Source: Valencia hispanica
Taxonomy: Eukaryota; Chordata; Actinopteri; Cyprinodontiformes; Valenciidae
Direction of reading: 5' to 3'
DNA: 64,000 bases
Assembly: GCA_963556495.2 (NCBI GenBank)
Contig: OY747705.1
Coordinates: 10,396,501-10,460,500, forward strand
Below the pieces are notes generated by a model, which worked only from the letters and a program-made list of their open reading frames with translations, was not told the DNA's origin and ran no database searches. Shown here piece by piece: positions 13,802 through 25,490 of the stretch; position 1 is the first letter of the stretch; the number at the start of each line of letters is the position of its first letter. Position numbers and translations under genes: made by a program.

Positions 13802-13802
13802 T
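13753..13802. repeat. TTCT microsatellite
   Basis: About twelve uninterrupted TTCT units. Confidence 0.95.
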
Positions 13803-14370
13803 GGGAGAAATGCCACGCTGCCATGAGATTTAACTATTTCTTGATGCATTGGGGATTGTTGTTTTTTAGTTGTTTTTTAACTTGTGAATCACTTTATGTA
13901 AAAACATCAGATACATGACTGACTTTACATACTGAACTGGGACTGATGGATCATTACTAAAAAATGATTGTGTTTCAAAAAAGTGCTTTTTCAATTTTAT
14001 TAATTGTGATCTATAGAAACTATTCTCCAATCAAAAAATGATATTTGCATACATCAATAATAAAGTAAGAAAAATGCAAGATGTCCAAATAATAATCATA
14101 TTTTTATGTGACATATATGAAGAGTTTAAGACTTCCTGAAAAATCTGATGAATAGGAAATCACAGTCTGCCAACGCCATCTAGTGGATAAAGGTGTGTTA
14201 TTGTTGCACCCCTGAATGTGTAAAGCGTTAGACTGGTTTTCCCTTTTTATTAATAAGTGGAGATAAGCTGGTGCTAGTCTCCCCTCATTCTGTCAAACAT
14301 ATAGTTGTAGTTTTAAAAGCTGAAAAAGTTCATATTTGAAGGTTTCAGGAGTTCAGAGTTCAATTTTGGG

Positions 14371-14965
14371 TAGCAATACACAATACTGTATTGGTATATC
14401 CCCTGAATTTATAGGGTATTTTTCCAAAACTTAGAGGTTTCCTTTCCAGAACTTTCCTGGTACTTTTCAAAAAACTTTAATGATACTTATGGTTTGCTTG
14501 CTTCCCAGGAACTTTAATGAAACTTACCGGGAACTTTCCCAGAACTTCTCAGATGGTTTCCACAAAGTAAGTACATTTTATGTATTTAGCACCTTTCACA
14601 GCTAGAAATCACAAAGACAACTAAACCAAGATTAAAAAGTCAAAAAGCTGATCAAATTATGCTGATACATTAATATTTATTTATTTGAAATAATTTTAAA
14701 TATACAATATTGAGAAAGTGTTCAAGGAAAGGCACATTACACATAAGAAAGTATTCAGCTGCTTTTTAAATGAGTCAAGACTCTTACCTTGGCTGAAGTT
14801 ACCAGGTACCGCCCCAGAACATAAAAGTTACTTTCCAGAAGTTACCAGTTGTTTATTCTGGAACTTCACAGATTCCATTCTGGTACTTTCTGAAAGTACC
14901 TGAGAAGTACCAGGAAAGTAACCTCTAAGTTCCCAAAAAGTAATGGTTGTATTACCTAGTGCTGT
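14371..14965. mobile_element. Foldback-type element with imperfect inverted arms
   Basis: The left arm holds AACTTAGAGGTT and TTTCCTGGTACTTTTC (14428-14467). The right arm holds the complements GTACCAGGAAAGTAACCTCT and AAGTTCCC (14908-14934). GGAACTT- and GGTACTT-like blocks are repeated many times in both orientations. No coding sequence. End positions are approximate and no target duplication was confirmed. Confidence 0.5.
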
Positions 14966-15359
14966 AATGTAATCATCACCAGTGTTGTGTTAAGTAAGGT
15001 GTAGGTCGAATTTAGAGCTATATCCAATAAATGCCACTTCTTTCTGAGATGAAGCTTGCTAGCACTGACATTATAAAAGGAATGGCATTATCCTCGAGGT
15101 CATGCTGAACAAAACATTTGAGTTTAGAACAACTATATGAGAGAGGTGGTCACCGTATTTCTTTTTTTTTGGACAACAGATGTGGGACTGAGAGGGCTGC
15201 CAATGGCCTTCTACAGTTCAATTTGAGGAGCTTAGTGGTTTTTTGTGAGTGGTCAGATTCAATATCTCTTTGTGAAACCTCATTGTGAGACCATGCTTAC
15301 TCTTGCAGCAGGTAACTAAAAATCCATGTAAAGAGATAGTGTACGCACCCAGCTGCTGT

Positions 15360-15500
15360 CTCCATCCATCCATCCATCCATTCATCCATCCATCCATGCA
15401 TGCATTGTCTATACCCATCCTTGCATGGTCACAGGTGCCTATCTCCAGGGTTTACTGGATGAGACGTGGAATACAACCTGGATAGGTTGTCTGTCCATCG
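15360..15500 (-). mobile_element. SINE 3' part with ATCC tail
   Basis: A (ATCC)n run at 15361-15398 is followed by TCTATACCCATCC, GGTGCCTATCTCCAG and GTCTGTCCATCGCATGG, the reverse-complement order of the 3' half of the SINE at 50174-50556. It is degenerate. Confidence 0.6.
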
Positions 15501-15623
15501 CATGGATGCTTCAACATTTTGGGATATTTCTTTCTTATTTCTATGGTAAACTGCCTTTACTTGCAAATGCATGAGAGGAGTCAAGATTTAGAGTAAGGAC
15601 CTTTCTGCTTTAACATCTGGGAT

Positions 15624-16110
15624 AAATAGAATAGAATAGACTTTATTAATCCCACAATGGGGGAATTCAAACGTTAAGGCAGCACACACACAAAAGAATA
15701 ACAATAAAGTGCAAGTAAAAAACACAAAGACAGTACGCTACAGTGTAGCATGTAATACAAATAGAATGAATAAAATAAAAATCAGAACAGGAATTTATTA
15801 TAAAATATATACATATGAGCTCTGGTTAGTGTTAACAGGTAGCAAATTAGTACTAATACAATTAAACTGTAGAGTTGTACAGTCTTACAGTAGTGGGAAT
15901 GAACTACCTGCGGTTGACATCATGAATGTTTTAGTCTGTCACTGAAGGAGCTGCCCAGGACCTCCACACTGAGATGCAACGGGTGAGAAAGGTTTTCCAA
16001 AATGGAAATCTGCTTCGCCAACATCCCTCTTTCCCCCCATGTCCTCAACAGAGTCCAACGGGCAGCCCAGGACCGAGCTAGCTCTTTTAACCAGTTTGTT
16101 CAGTCTCTTC
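15624..16110 (-). mobile_element. Retroelement 3'-UTR-like dispersed repeat
   Basis: It opens with TAGAATAGACTTTATTAATC and CACAATGGGG and later carries TCCTCAACAGAGTCCAACGG plus TTTAACCAGTTTGTTCAGTC, phrases I associate with a common fish non-LTR 3' region in reverse orientation. The assignment rests on memory of the family, not on a match in the window. Confidence 0.4.
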
Positions 16111-16404
16111 CTGCCTTTTATTTAGTGCCATACCCACTTAGAGGGTTTGTTGACAAGAAGCTCGGTTTTAGTCTTATCTGACCAAAATGTACTGTTCCCG
16201 TTAATTTAGAAAACTCTTCATCTTTACGTTTGTGATGGTAGGACTGAAAAGGCTTCTACTGACCTGTATCAAATGTTTAATGTTACATTGTTTCTATACA
16301 CAGAAAAAGAAAAGTCACTAATTACCACTGAGAACAGGGGAGTCAACCTCAATCACAGAAGGCACCAAAAACACAAAAACATGGTTGCAGGCCAGAAAAC
16401 AATA

Positions 16405-16660
16405 ATTACCCTCCACTTGTATAGCATTTTATCAAGTCCATTGACTCCAAAGCCCTTCACAATACAATCAGTCATTTCCTCATTGATACACACTCACAAA
16501 CTGATGGTGTGTGAAACGAGGATGCCATACATTCCACAAGTAGGCAAAGCTGGTGAAATGTCTTGCTTAAGGACACAACTGCAAAGTGACTGATATGGAG
16601 AGAGCTGGGATTCAAACCAGCAACCCACCGGTTACAGGACGAACTCCTATCTCCTGAGCA
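16405..16660 (-). mobile_element. tRNA-derived SINE
   Basis: Reading the minus strand, an A-box-like TGCTCAGGAGATAGGAG lies at 16644-16660 and a B-box-like GGTTTGAATCC at 16608-16618, followed by a body and a 3' end containing ATGCTATACAAGTGG. It is a pol III-type SINE with a degenerate head. Confidence 0.6.
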
Positions 16661-17621
16661 GGGATCAACGCCGGTGAAGCAGACCTGGTGGCAGGGCAAT
16701 TTAACTGGGGGGCGTGGCTTATTTTGGGGCGGGGGCAGTTTTTATTTAACCCCTTTGCATTTTTACATCCCGTTGGCAGTGTGTTACATACTTCTGGGTC
16801 AAATCTGCCCTTTTTAACACCCTTACTATGTACTTATTCATATTATACATCATTTAAAAGCTGAGACTCTTTCAGGGGCGGGCTGGCCAGAGGGAGGTTC
16901 AGGAGTTTTGGCTGGTCTGTTCTAGGTGGGTGGTCAGAACGTTTGTTTTTGTACTGTAAAAGCAGCCGCGGTTGAGCCATTGTCATGATCCTGCTGTGTG
17001 TCTGCTTGTATAAGTGATTTAGGCATCTTCCTTTATAGAAGATCTTTGTAACCACTACTGGTGCTGCTGCAGCTGCAAGTGATTAATACCTCTCGCTGCT
17101 GCGCTAGACTCCAGTCATTAATTTTGTGACTTTAGACTTGACTTGAAAAAGCATTCAGACTTGTGATTTTAACTGGACTTTTACAATGATGACTTGGGAC
17201 TTGACTTAGACTTGAACCTGTTTACTTGAAAAGACTTGATCTTTTACCCAATATCAAAAGTTTAAAAAACCTATTATTATATTAAAATCATTTCACTCAG
17301 CCCATATTAGCAAACGGAGATCGTCTCACAGTACGTTTATATGCCAGAGCTGCAGCACAGCTAATCAAATTAACCAGATTTTTTTAAACTACAGATTTCA
17401 AAAAGAACACATGGTCTATAGTTAACATTGAACATATAATTGCAACATTGTTTTAAAAAAATTACTTGAAATTTCTTGAAATTCGAAGTTTTATACTTGT
17501 GACATTATACCACCAGCGAGTTTTCTAATAAAACGTTTTAACTGTGGGAAATGATACTTCTTCAGTAACTATAAGGCTCAGTACACATCTTTACCAGGGC
17601 TGCCAACAAATTAGACCTCCG

Positions 17622-17763
17622 TCTGTGGATCAGTGGGTAGACTGGTTGTCTTGCAACTGGAAAGTTATGGGTTGGACTCCATCTCCCCCTGTTACATACT
17701 GATGTTCCCCTGGGCAAGGCACTAAACCCCACATTGGCTACCGATCTGCATATTGGTGTATAA

Positions 17764-17825
<62 letters not shown>

Positions 17826-17930
17826 GTGAGTCCAATTAGGTGAATGTTGCACCTGTGTAAAGCGCTTTAAGTGGTGGTCAGCACAACAAGAAAAGCCCTA
17901 TATAAATTCACCATTTATATGTGTATCAAA
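17622..17930 (+). mobile_element. tRNA-derived SINE with internal TG microsatellite
   Basis: An A-box-like GGATCAGTGGGTAGACTGG starts at 17627 and a B-box-like GGGTTGGACTCC at 17669-17680. The body includes CCTGGGCAAGGCACTAAACC and the 3' part AGCGCTTTAAGTGGTGGTC and CCCTATATAAATTC. A long TG run has expanded inside it. Confidence 0.7.
17767..17822. repeat. TG microsatellite
   Basis: About 28 TG units, located inside the SINE. Confidence 0.95.
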
Positions 17931-18971
17931 AACTCCACACATGGTTACATATGTTTTATGTCTTGCCTCTAATTTTTACCTGGTAAGGCTCAAAGGGTTT
18001 AAGGATGAAAACATATATCCAATAGTGAGAACAGAAGAAATTCTGCTGTATGAACTATAAATCTTCTACAGAGGAATCTATCTTCTGCTCAGGTACCCAC
18101 TCTCTAAAAATTATAATCTCATACAGTACATATTGAATTAGAAGTTTGTCATTGGTGTGCAAGTGAAAAAACAGAGGAAGGAGAAAGAGAAAGTAAGGGA
18201 GACTAGATAAGAAGCCACTTGACTCTTTCATGTTGCAAGATGCAGGAGCAGATGGCAGCAGAGGCGAGTAATAAGGCGACAGAAACGCCCAGAGACACAA
18301 ATCCACCTCTCAAATGTTTCTTTCATTTTTCAAAGTCAGAACTACCTTCGCTTGCAGGCAATATCAGTGGGCAGAAGGAGTCCTGAGGCCACCTAGATCC
18401 CACTCCAAACACTTAGCAGAGACAGTTTCTCTTAAATCACCTGCTATCTTAATCTGACAGCCAGACTCAATTACAAGGCAGAAAAATTGCTTTCCTTGCC
18501 ACCAGCAGTTGTCGGGAAATTATCTTAATTGTGTCGTGATTATGCCTCAAAGCTCCGGTGAGAGCTCTCCGGTGCTCCTTTCAAATACAGTAGCACTTTG
18601 GAAGTGTTGAAAATGCACCTCTGTCAGCTCTCAGGAGGAGACGGGATAAGAGGAAAAACACAGTAGATTCATCGGCATTCGGTTCAAAATTCTGACAAAA
18701 AACAAAAAAGGAGAAGTTAAACAGAAAGGCTGCTTGTAGAAATAAAACCAACCTCATTTTAGCATCAAGATTAAATAAGAGATGTCAGCTAAAGTGAAAT
18801 GAAAACTTTTTTTCACATTTTGTGGCATTTCAAACACAAACTTCAATGTATTTTATTGGGAATCTGAATGTGATAGACCAACAATAATAGATTTTCCACA
18901 AGCAAATTCAATTAAAAAATACTTGATTTGTCCCAAAGGGAAATTAAATGGTGTCATCACGCATATCAACC

Positions 18972-19360
18972 AAGTATCTTCAAAGAGTCATTGTGAATGG
19001 TGATGTGGTGGGCAGGAAGGATCTCCAGTAGCAGCAAATCAGCAACGAACCTGAAGCCTCTGAATGAAGACTGATGCTGTATGACAGTCTCTTTAGAGTC
19101 ATGGCATTCTAATAGCTCAATATCCAGGCAGCAGAGACGATATTCCACAGTAACATGTCCTGGATGACATAATCGGTTGTTGGCAAGCACTGCTAATCCA
19201 CCTCATTTCCTTCTGGCGCTCCTCTTTAAACCTCTGTCTGAGCGCAAGGTTAGAGAGACAGAGAGAGAGAGGTAGAGAGTTATTGGATAAGATTTTTGCC
19301 CACTTTGATGGATGGAAGAGATGGTTTGAACTTCCTCTTTCTCTCTCTGCTCTTTAGTTC
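18972..19360. repeat. Dispersed repeat, copy 1 (partner at 42806)
   Basis: It shares with 42806-43180 the blocks CAAGTATCTTCAAAGAG, GGGCAGGAAGGATCT, TATGACAGTCT, CTGCTAATCCACCTCATTT and GATGGAAGAGATGGTTTGAA in the same order. Family unknown; no coding sequence. Confidence 0.75.
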
Positions 19361-19389
19361 TACTGTGCATCCATTAAAAAGAGAGGAAG

Positions 19390-19605
19390 TCAAGGCAATT
19401 TCTTTTGTATAGCACACTTTCAACAACAAGGTAATTCAAGGTGCTTGACATGATTAGGGGATAAAGTAAAAACAGCAATAAAGCATAAAACACACACAGA
19501 GCATATGACACGTAAAAACATCTCTCAAAAGCAGACACGAATTGATGATAAAGTAAATACAGCAATAAAGCATGAAGCACACACAACATGATACATGAAA
19601 ACATT
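19390..19605 (-). repeat. Retroelement-tail-like sequence with an 87-bp tandem duplication
   Basis: TTTGTATAGCACACTTTCAA and AAGGTGCTTGACATG resemble a reverse-oriented LINE/SINE tail. The unit AAAGTAAAAACAGCAATAAA with CATAAAACACACACA (from 19463) recurs 87 bp later (from about 19550) with few changes. Confidence 0.55.
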
Positions 19606-20398
19606 ACATTTATAAAAAGTATTTTGTGTAAATGTCTCTATAGATGAGGTAGAGCAATGGTAATGGAAATGGACCATTTAAAAATAACAGGAGAAGCTTG
19701 CTCCCCAATATGTAATGGTAAGGAAGGAAAAAAATCCTCCTAAATTAATCAAACGGAATCCAGAAACCTGTTAGAAAGTCTCACCAGAGAATCGAGTTAT
19801 CATACCAGTTTTTTCCATTGGTTGGAGAGAAATAACATTTGCCGATTTAATGCTGAATTTAGAATCCTCGAGCTAAGTTACACTTTGCATTTAGTTTTAT
19901 GCAGAGAACTGTGTAACATTTTTATCCCAGTTTAGATGAGAAATGACATTGATGTGAAGTAAAATCTAGAATCATTCCGCATAGATTGAAAATTCTTACT
20001 CAAATATTCCAACAAGGACTTCAATTAAACACCAGGTTTGTTGTAAATCTAATGTAAAGTTGAACAATTAAATTCACTATATACAGTTATAGAGTCGTTA
20101 ATATGCGGAAATAAGATTTTAAAAAGCTGTCTGATTCTACTAATAATTCCATATGCTCCCAGGGTGAGGTTTCTCATAAGTTGTTGATTTCCTGCTAAGA
20201 TTTCTTTTGGTTTTTAAGGGCAACTTTCTTAGTTCAAGCCAATTTGAAACAAAGTTAAAGATGAAAAACATTACAGAGAATCGAGTTAACACATTTTTTT
20301 TGTTGGTTGGATTGAAATCAAATTTGTTGCTGCTGGATAGGATCATTTCAACGTACTTTCAGATGAACTGACCTTTTGATTAGAACCCATGTGCTCAA

Positions 20399-20600
20399 CA
20401 GTTGCTGCTGCGCATGCAACATTCTGGATGGATGCATACACCTGTTACCAGAATGTGGCTATATTTGGAGGAACCTTTCGATAGAAATGCTTTATTCATT
20501 ACAAAACATTTCTCAGCAGTTGCTGCTGCGCATGCAACATTCCGGATGGATGTACCTGACTCAGCGGGAAGAGGCTATATGTGGAAGTATGTTCCAAACA
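20399..20600. repeat. Two-unit tandem duplication of about 118 bp
   Basis: CAGTTGCTGCTGCGCATGCA followed by ACATTCTGGATGGATG occurs at about 20399 and again at about 20517 (ACATTCCGGATGGATG). Both are followed by GGCTATAT.TGGA. The second unit carries an internal deletion. Confidence 0.75.
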
Positions 20601-20639
20601 TCCCCCACTGCTGTGCATAGAAGATTCTGGAAAGATGGA

Positions 20640-22726
20640 TACACCAGAACTTACCATATTAGGTCATATCTATAGGAGGCCATTATTCACTCCAGTCATA
20701 ATCCATCAATCATATACCCTTCGTAATACACCTTCCATAACCCCCTTCCCTCCTTCTCCCCCGAACACCTGTTGGCAACCAATCATTTGTTACTTTTAAC
20801 ACAAAGGATCTACGTCCTCTCTCACGAAACCTCCTTTGCAAACAATAAATGAAACACTGTCATGGAAAAAATGTATTTTAATAAGAATGAGCCAATTCCC
20901 TCTGTAGTTCAAGAAGTGAATACAGCTTCAACAAAGAGAACAGCACACACAAAGCATTTGCATAAGCTGACACGCTCACCCAAAGCTAAACACGCACCAT
21001 GTAGTATTCATCTTCTCCAGTACGTCCCACTTCAGCCTTCCCGTCCCGCTCTCTAGAGAGAACCGGTCCATGCCAGTCTGATAACGCATGAAGCAGTCCT
21101 CCAAGGCCAGAACGTCCGGTAGATATACGTTGCTCTGACAAATCTTTGTAGTCCATGTTTGTCCTCTTCAACCTGGAGTCGTTCTATTCCTGTAAACTCC
21201 GTTGTTATCTAATATAAGGAAGGCAGTCACTAATAGATTAGTTCCACTACAAGGTGTTATTTGATCACGGCAATTCCACAGATCCACACAGCTCATGTGG
21301 GAGAATCTGTCAACGGGATAACTTAAATTTTATACTCCTCAAATGTTTCCTTTATGCAAGAGTAGCAAAAAGAAAGCGATATAAAAAAGGTCTTGTTTGC
21401 CACAAGCCATGTAGAGAACCACAGAAACCATGAAACACTGTCCTTGTGAATTCAAATCAAACATGAACATTTGGAACAAACAGTACATCACCAAGAACAC
21501 ACCAACCCCATCATAAAACATGGTGGTCTTCAGCAGATCAAAGCTAATGGACAGATGAATTGAGTTAAAGGGCAATGTGAAAGAGGCAGCAAAGGACTTG
21601 AAGCGCAACTCACTCCCCTACCAGAGTCTAACTCCGGCCACATTTCCTGTTTAAAACATGCGCCAAAAGGAGGCGTTGCTTGGTGGACCGAAAGGGCTGG
21701 GAGGCGTCAACACTTCCTTGCAAAAAAAAAAAACAGCGCGCTAAATGTGGCCGCAATTAACGAGATAACTTGACACCCCGAACTGAAATTCCAAAAATAA
21801 TGACCAGACGTGTAGACAGCACTATTAGACACTCATTTATACAGTTTAGCAGCAAAAAAAGCTGATCTGGGGGTAAGTTCTTTAAAATTGATTGGAGAAT
21901 CACCTCAAATTAGCATGATGAGCTACGATGGAATGGGTAAGATCAAACCCTCTTAGGTCCCGTCTACACGGAGATGAAACCAGGTGTAGCAGCTAAGATA
22001 TTTTGTCTAATAGGCGTCTCATCCACAAGGAGCTGGCGTTTCAGGACACCACAAACGATCATGTTTGAAACCGGGTGCCAGAGTGGAGAAATCTCACAAG
22101 GCTGGCTCGGGTTGTCTCCGTGATTATGAGCTCTCTGGCATTTATTCTGAGCGGATGACCTATATTTAACACGCATGAGCAACTCTGTGATAAACATGTT
22201 GCGGTCCTAATAAAGCAAATCCTGACCTTATTATGGATCTTAGAATACGATTTACTGTCCCTCTATCACCAGCAGCAAAGAATGAATCCAGAGAACCACA
22301 GAAACCATATGCTTTTGAATAAAGCTCTCATTTGAAGCTAGATTTGTCGTATTTGTCAGCGGGTTGACTGCGAATGTTCAGTGTTCTTTTTGCCGTTTAT
22401 CTTGCAGTGTCACAGCGCCACCAGTGGGCCCAGCGTATTTACTGCAGCATTTTAAGCCAATTTGTGTGAATTCGTATGGATAAACGTTTTAATTATTGTG
22501 GTGCCGTTTTTCAAACTATACCCGTTTTGTCTGTGTAGAGCAGGCCTCAGTGTGCTAGAATGCCCTAGTCAAAATCCAGACCTAAAGATTCAATTGTAAT
22601 TTGTTGGTCTTCATAATTACTCTTAATAGAGGCTGTCTATCCAATCTGACGGAGCTGAAGTTAGGAGTTTGAGCAGGGATACATCCAAAAGCTGCAGGAC
22701 ATTGGAACTCGAGGACCGGAGCTGCA
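20640..22726. other. Intergenic, no gene recognised
   Basis: Open frames up to 89 codons lack recognisable protein sequence. CCTTTGTGG-like and CAGCGCG motifs were inspected without result. Remnants of an older MITE (GGACATTGGAACTCGAGGACC at about 22698-22718) lie at its end. Confidence 0.35.
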
Positions 22727-23101
22727 GATTCCTGCTTCTCAGGGAACACTGCCCTGCATGTTTTAGAGGGCAACAGTCCAGCAAAGGCCTGTTAATCAGC
22801 CATCAACTGAAATCTGGTGTGCTGAAGCAGAGAAACCTCTAAACCAGGGGTGCCCAATTCCGGTCCTCAAGGGCCGGTCTCCTGCATGTTTTTAGTTCTT
22901 TCTCTGGTTCAGCACACCTGAATCAAATGATGGCTCATTAGCAGAACCTCTGCAGAACTTTTACATACTGAGGAGGTAGTTGAATCAGCTGTGTTGGAGC
23001 AGAGAGACATCTAAAACTGGCTGGGGACCAGCCTTAAAGGTCCGAAATTGGTCACCCCTGCTCTAAACCATGCAGGGCAATGTGCCTTGAGAAACAGGGT
23101 T
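22727..23101. mobile_element. Outer MITE, split by the inner one
   Basis: The left arm ATTCCTGCTTCTCAGG..CACTGCCCTGCATGTTTTAGAGG is the complement of the right arm CCTCTAAACCATGCAGGGCA then ATGTGCCTTGAGAAACAGGG. The right half starts immediately after the inner element. Related elements lie at 37393-37577 and 61283-61390. Confidence 0.6.
22845..23060. mobile_element. Inner hAT-type MITE (216 bp)
   Basis: It starts CAGGGGTGCCCAATTCCGG and ends ATTGGTCACCCCTG, with an exact 8-bp duplication CTCTAAAC at 22837-22844 and 23061-23068. No coding sequence. Confidence 0.88.
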
Positions 23102-23134
23102 GAAAGAAAAAAAAACAAAAAAACTCACTAGATA

Positions 23135-23361
23135 GGTGGTGCCCAGCCTCTTCTCCTTGAGGACCCCCTTGCCTGTGTCCAAGGGAAGCCAGGAATTCCC
23201 CCAACCCGCATTAGCTTTTATTCGTATACTCGTTTAACACGGTATACTGCTGCTTACTGGCTGTTTAAGCTCTCTGATACAGTGCGAGCAAAACATTACA
23301 TACGGAAGGCTTCGTTTCTTGAAGCACCGACTGAGAATGTAACCCAGGTTGGGAACCACTG
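23135..23361. mobile_element. hAT-type MITE
   Basis: The right end AGGTTGGGAACCACTG is the complement of the left GTGGTGCCCAGCCTC. The right flank is CTCTAGAG; the left flank (ACTAGATA) matches only partly. Confidence 0.6.
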
Positions 23362-24103
23362 CTCTAGAGAATCTACAAAGTATTTTCAAGAGGAAGATGA
23401 GACACCACCCAACAATGCAGTTGACCTGAAGGCCACCATCAAGGTAACCTCGACTTCCACTATACCTCAGCAGAACCACAGGCTGATCTCCATGCCAAGG
23501 TGCATTGATGCACCAATTCATGCAAGGAGTCCCACCAAAGTATTCAGTGCATAGAAATTAACATACTTTTTAGAAGACTGACAGTTTGGTTCAAATATTA
23601 TTTTCTTAAACACCTAATTTTGGGGTTCCATTATCTGTAGGACTTACTCAAAATTACAAAAAATCAATGTTTGAATTATTTCACTTCATGCATAGTTAAA
23701 GAATATGATTAACTTTCTGAATTGATATGAACAGTTTCGTGATTTTATTTATTTCCCCATAGGTAGATACACTCAAACTGCTATGCAGTATTTCAAAAAA
23801 GTAACCAAATTATCTTAAAATTGAAATAATTTTAGTCCTCATACTGGAGTTTAGCAAATAATGTTTCAATCCAGAATTGGAAAAACTTGAAACCTGATTT
23901 CTTCCCTCAGTGAGGACCAAAAAAGAAAACATCTTATTAAATCATCTCAACTTTGTGTTGGTAAATCTTCATTTGTGACAAGTATAAGCAAGTTAAAAAG
24001 TTGTGCAGTGTGAATATTACTCCAAGTTACTGCACAATACATACCTGCACTGCAGCTTCTACAGCTTTAAGCAATTCTTTTCCCCAAAAATGAGTCGAGA
24101 GAT
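23362..24103. other. Intergenic between the MITE cluster and hdlbp
   Basis: AT-rich; contains TTTATT hexamers near 23745 that could be alternative hdlbp poly(A) signals on the minus strand. Nothing else seen. Confidence 0.35.
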
Positions 24104-25400
24104 TCAAGAAATGTTTTCAATTTTTTTATTGGCTTTTGGGAGCATTTTTCTTTTTTCCAGTGTCGCCCATAACCGTTCACTTCATGGTATTTGCATAAAC
24201 TTTCGTTCAATACTAGGAGGATATAAACCAAGGTAGACGGATGCTAGATGTTCACTCAGCAGCTAGTATGCTAAACGTACACGCCAAGTAGAAAACTCCA
24301 TGAAACAACCGGGAAGAAAATGTCTTTGAGCGAATGAGAATCATACCTTGCAGTTGTCTACTAAAAGCAACTCATCGCTACCTGGTTTGTATCTTTCTAG
24401 TTGTAAGGCTGAAATAAAAAAAAAATAAAAAAACAAAAAAATAAAAAGGGAACCATTGCTATTGAACAGAGCAAACTGCATAGCAACTGGAAGACAAAGG
24501 GACTGGACACTGACCCATTACAGAGGGCGAATAACAGGACGTCACTAATGTTGGCACATGATGGTCGTCTTCTGTAGAGCGGTTTTACTTTGTAACGTAA
24601 CGAAACTATTGAACAGTTAGTGTGAGGTTTGATGCGCTGGAGCTCTAGCCTAGTGTTGTACAAAGTTTAGGTGTGGCATGATCTCCGGGCATCTGGCAGT
24701 TTGAGTTGGTGCCATTCTGTAGTAGCTAAAAGCAAGCCGACAACCCCCCCCGCCATCAAAGCTCACCAACTCATAAGGCTACAAGGTGGGGGCCAAAGTT
24801 TGATCATTCGCACAGCAGCACAGGTACGAGTACATGGAAGGACATGATTGGACAACCACTGTAGTGAGCTTGGAAACGTGACTACATAATTTTTCACGCA
24901 GCTACATGGATGAAGCAGGAAGGGTGTGGGAACCTTCAACAGCTGATTTTAAAGTTTGAGTAGCACTAATTCACCCCCCCCCCCCCCACTTCCTGCAAAG
25001 GCAACTAAGATCAGGGCAGCACACAAAAAGTAGTGATGTCTGGTCATCACAATTTGGTATAACCATTTAAACCACAATGAGTCGTCTGGTCTAAACATTT
25101 AAAACATCAGTCTCCTTTACACCAGGCTGCAACCTGACCATCGCATTTAGGCTAGAGACTGTTAAGTGGACGCAGATACAAAGCTCAATGAATTACAGTA
25201 TCTGAAAGCTCTTGTTTCGGACTGGTGACCCTGAAGAAGGGGGACCATGATGCAGGACGAGATTCTGAGAACTAAAGAGTTTGAGGGTCAGCGGTCAGTC
25301 CAGGTCCAAGGGTGGGAACGGGGGATGGGGGAAGGGGGGGGTGCAGATGGGGGAAGATTTGACTAGTTAGGTTTAGGCCAATCTGTAGCAGCATCGTAGC
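24104..25400 (-). other. hdlbp: Probable hdlbp 3' UTR
   Basis: This is non-coding sequence after the hdlbp stop. A candidate AATAAA (minus strand) lies at 24125-24130, giving a UTR of about 1.3 kb. The UTR contains a C-rich tract at 25312-25358, a G-run at 24976-24988 (C on the plus strand) and U-rich stretches near 24415-24447. Other TTTATT hexamers on the plus strand near 23745 could serve a longer form, so the end is uncertain. Confidence 0.5.
24125..24130 (-). terminator. Candidate hdlbp poly(A) signal AATAAA
   Basis: A canonical hexamer on the minus strand about 1.27 kb after the stop, chosen as the first good one after the stop codon. No transcript evidence is available. Confidence 0.4.
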
Positions 25401-25490
25401 TCAAAAGCGCTTAGGTCCCCAGGGTGAAGCCTTTGCTTGGACTGGAGCTCCAAAGCTTGGGAAGTCTTCTGAGCTGCTCATGTCAGGGGC
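25401..25490 (-). CDS. hdlbp: hdlbp coding exon 26 (C-terminus and stop)
   Basis: It encodes APDMSSSEDFPSFGAPVQAK then ASPWGPKRF and TGA. It differs from human mainly by an added terminal phenylalanine. The acceptor TTTTAG lies 22 nt downstream of a 15-C run in the pre-mRNA. Confidence 0.95.
   Translation of the reverse strand, partial: APDMSSSEDFPSFGAPVQAKASPWGPKRF

Noticed and set aside
15361..15398. ATCC repeats as an independent microsatellite or array
   Set aside because: They are the tail of a reverse-oriented SINE fragment.
17622..17690. tRNA gene
   Set aside because: Degenerate boxes, SINE body and tail follow; not a functional tRNA.
20399..20552. CRISPR-like repeat-spacer pattern
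   Set aside because: Only two units, vertebrate sequence context, no cas genes.
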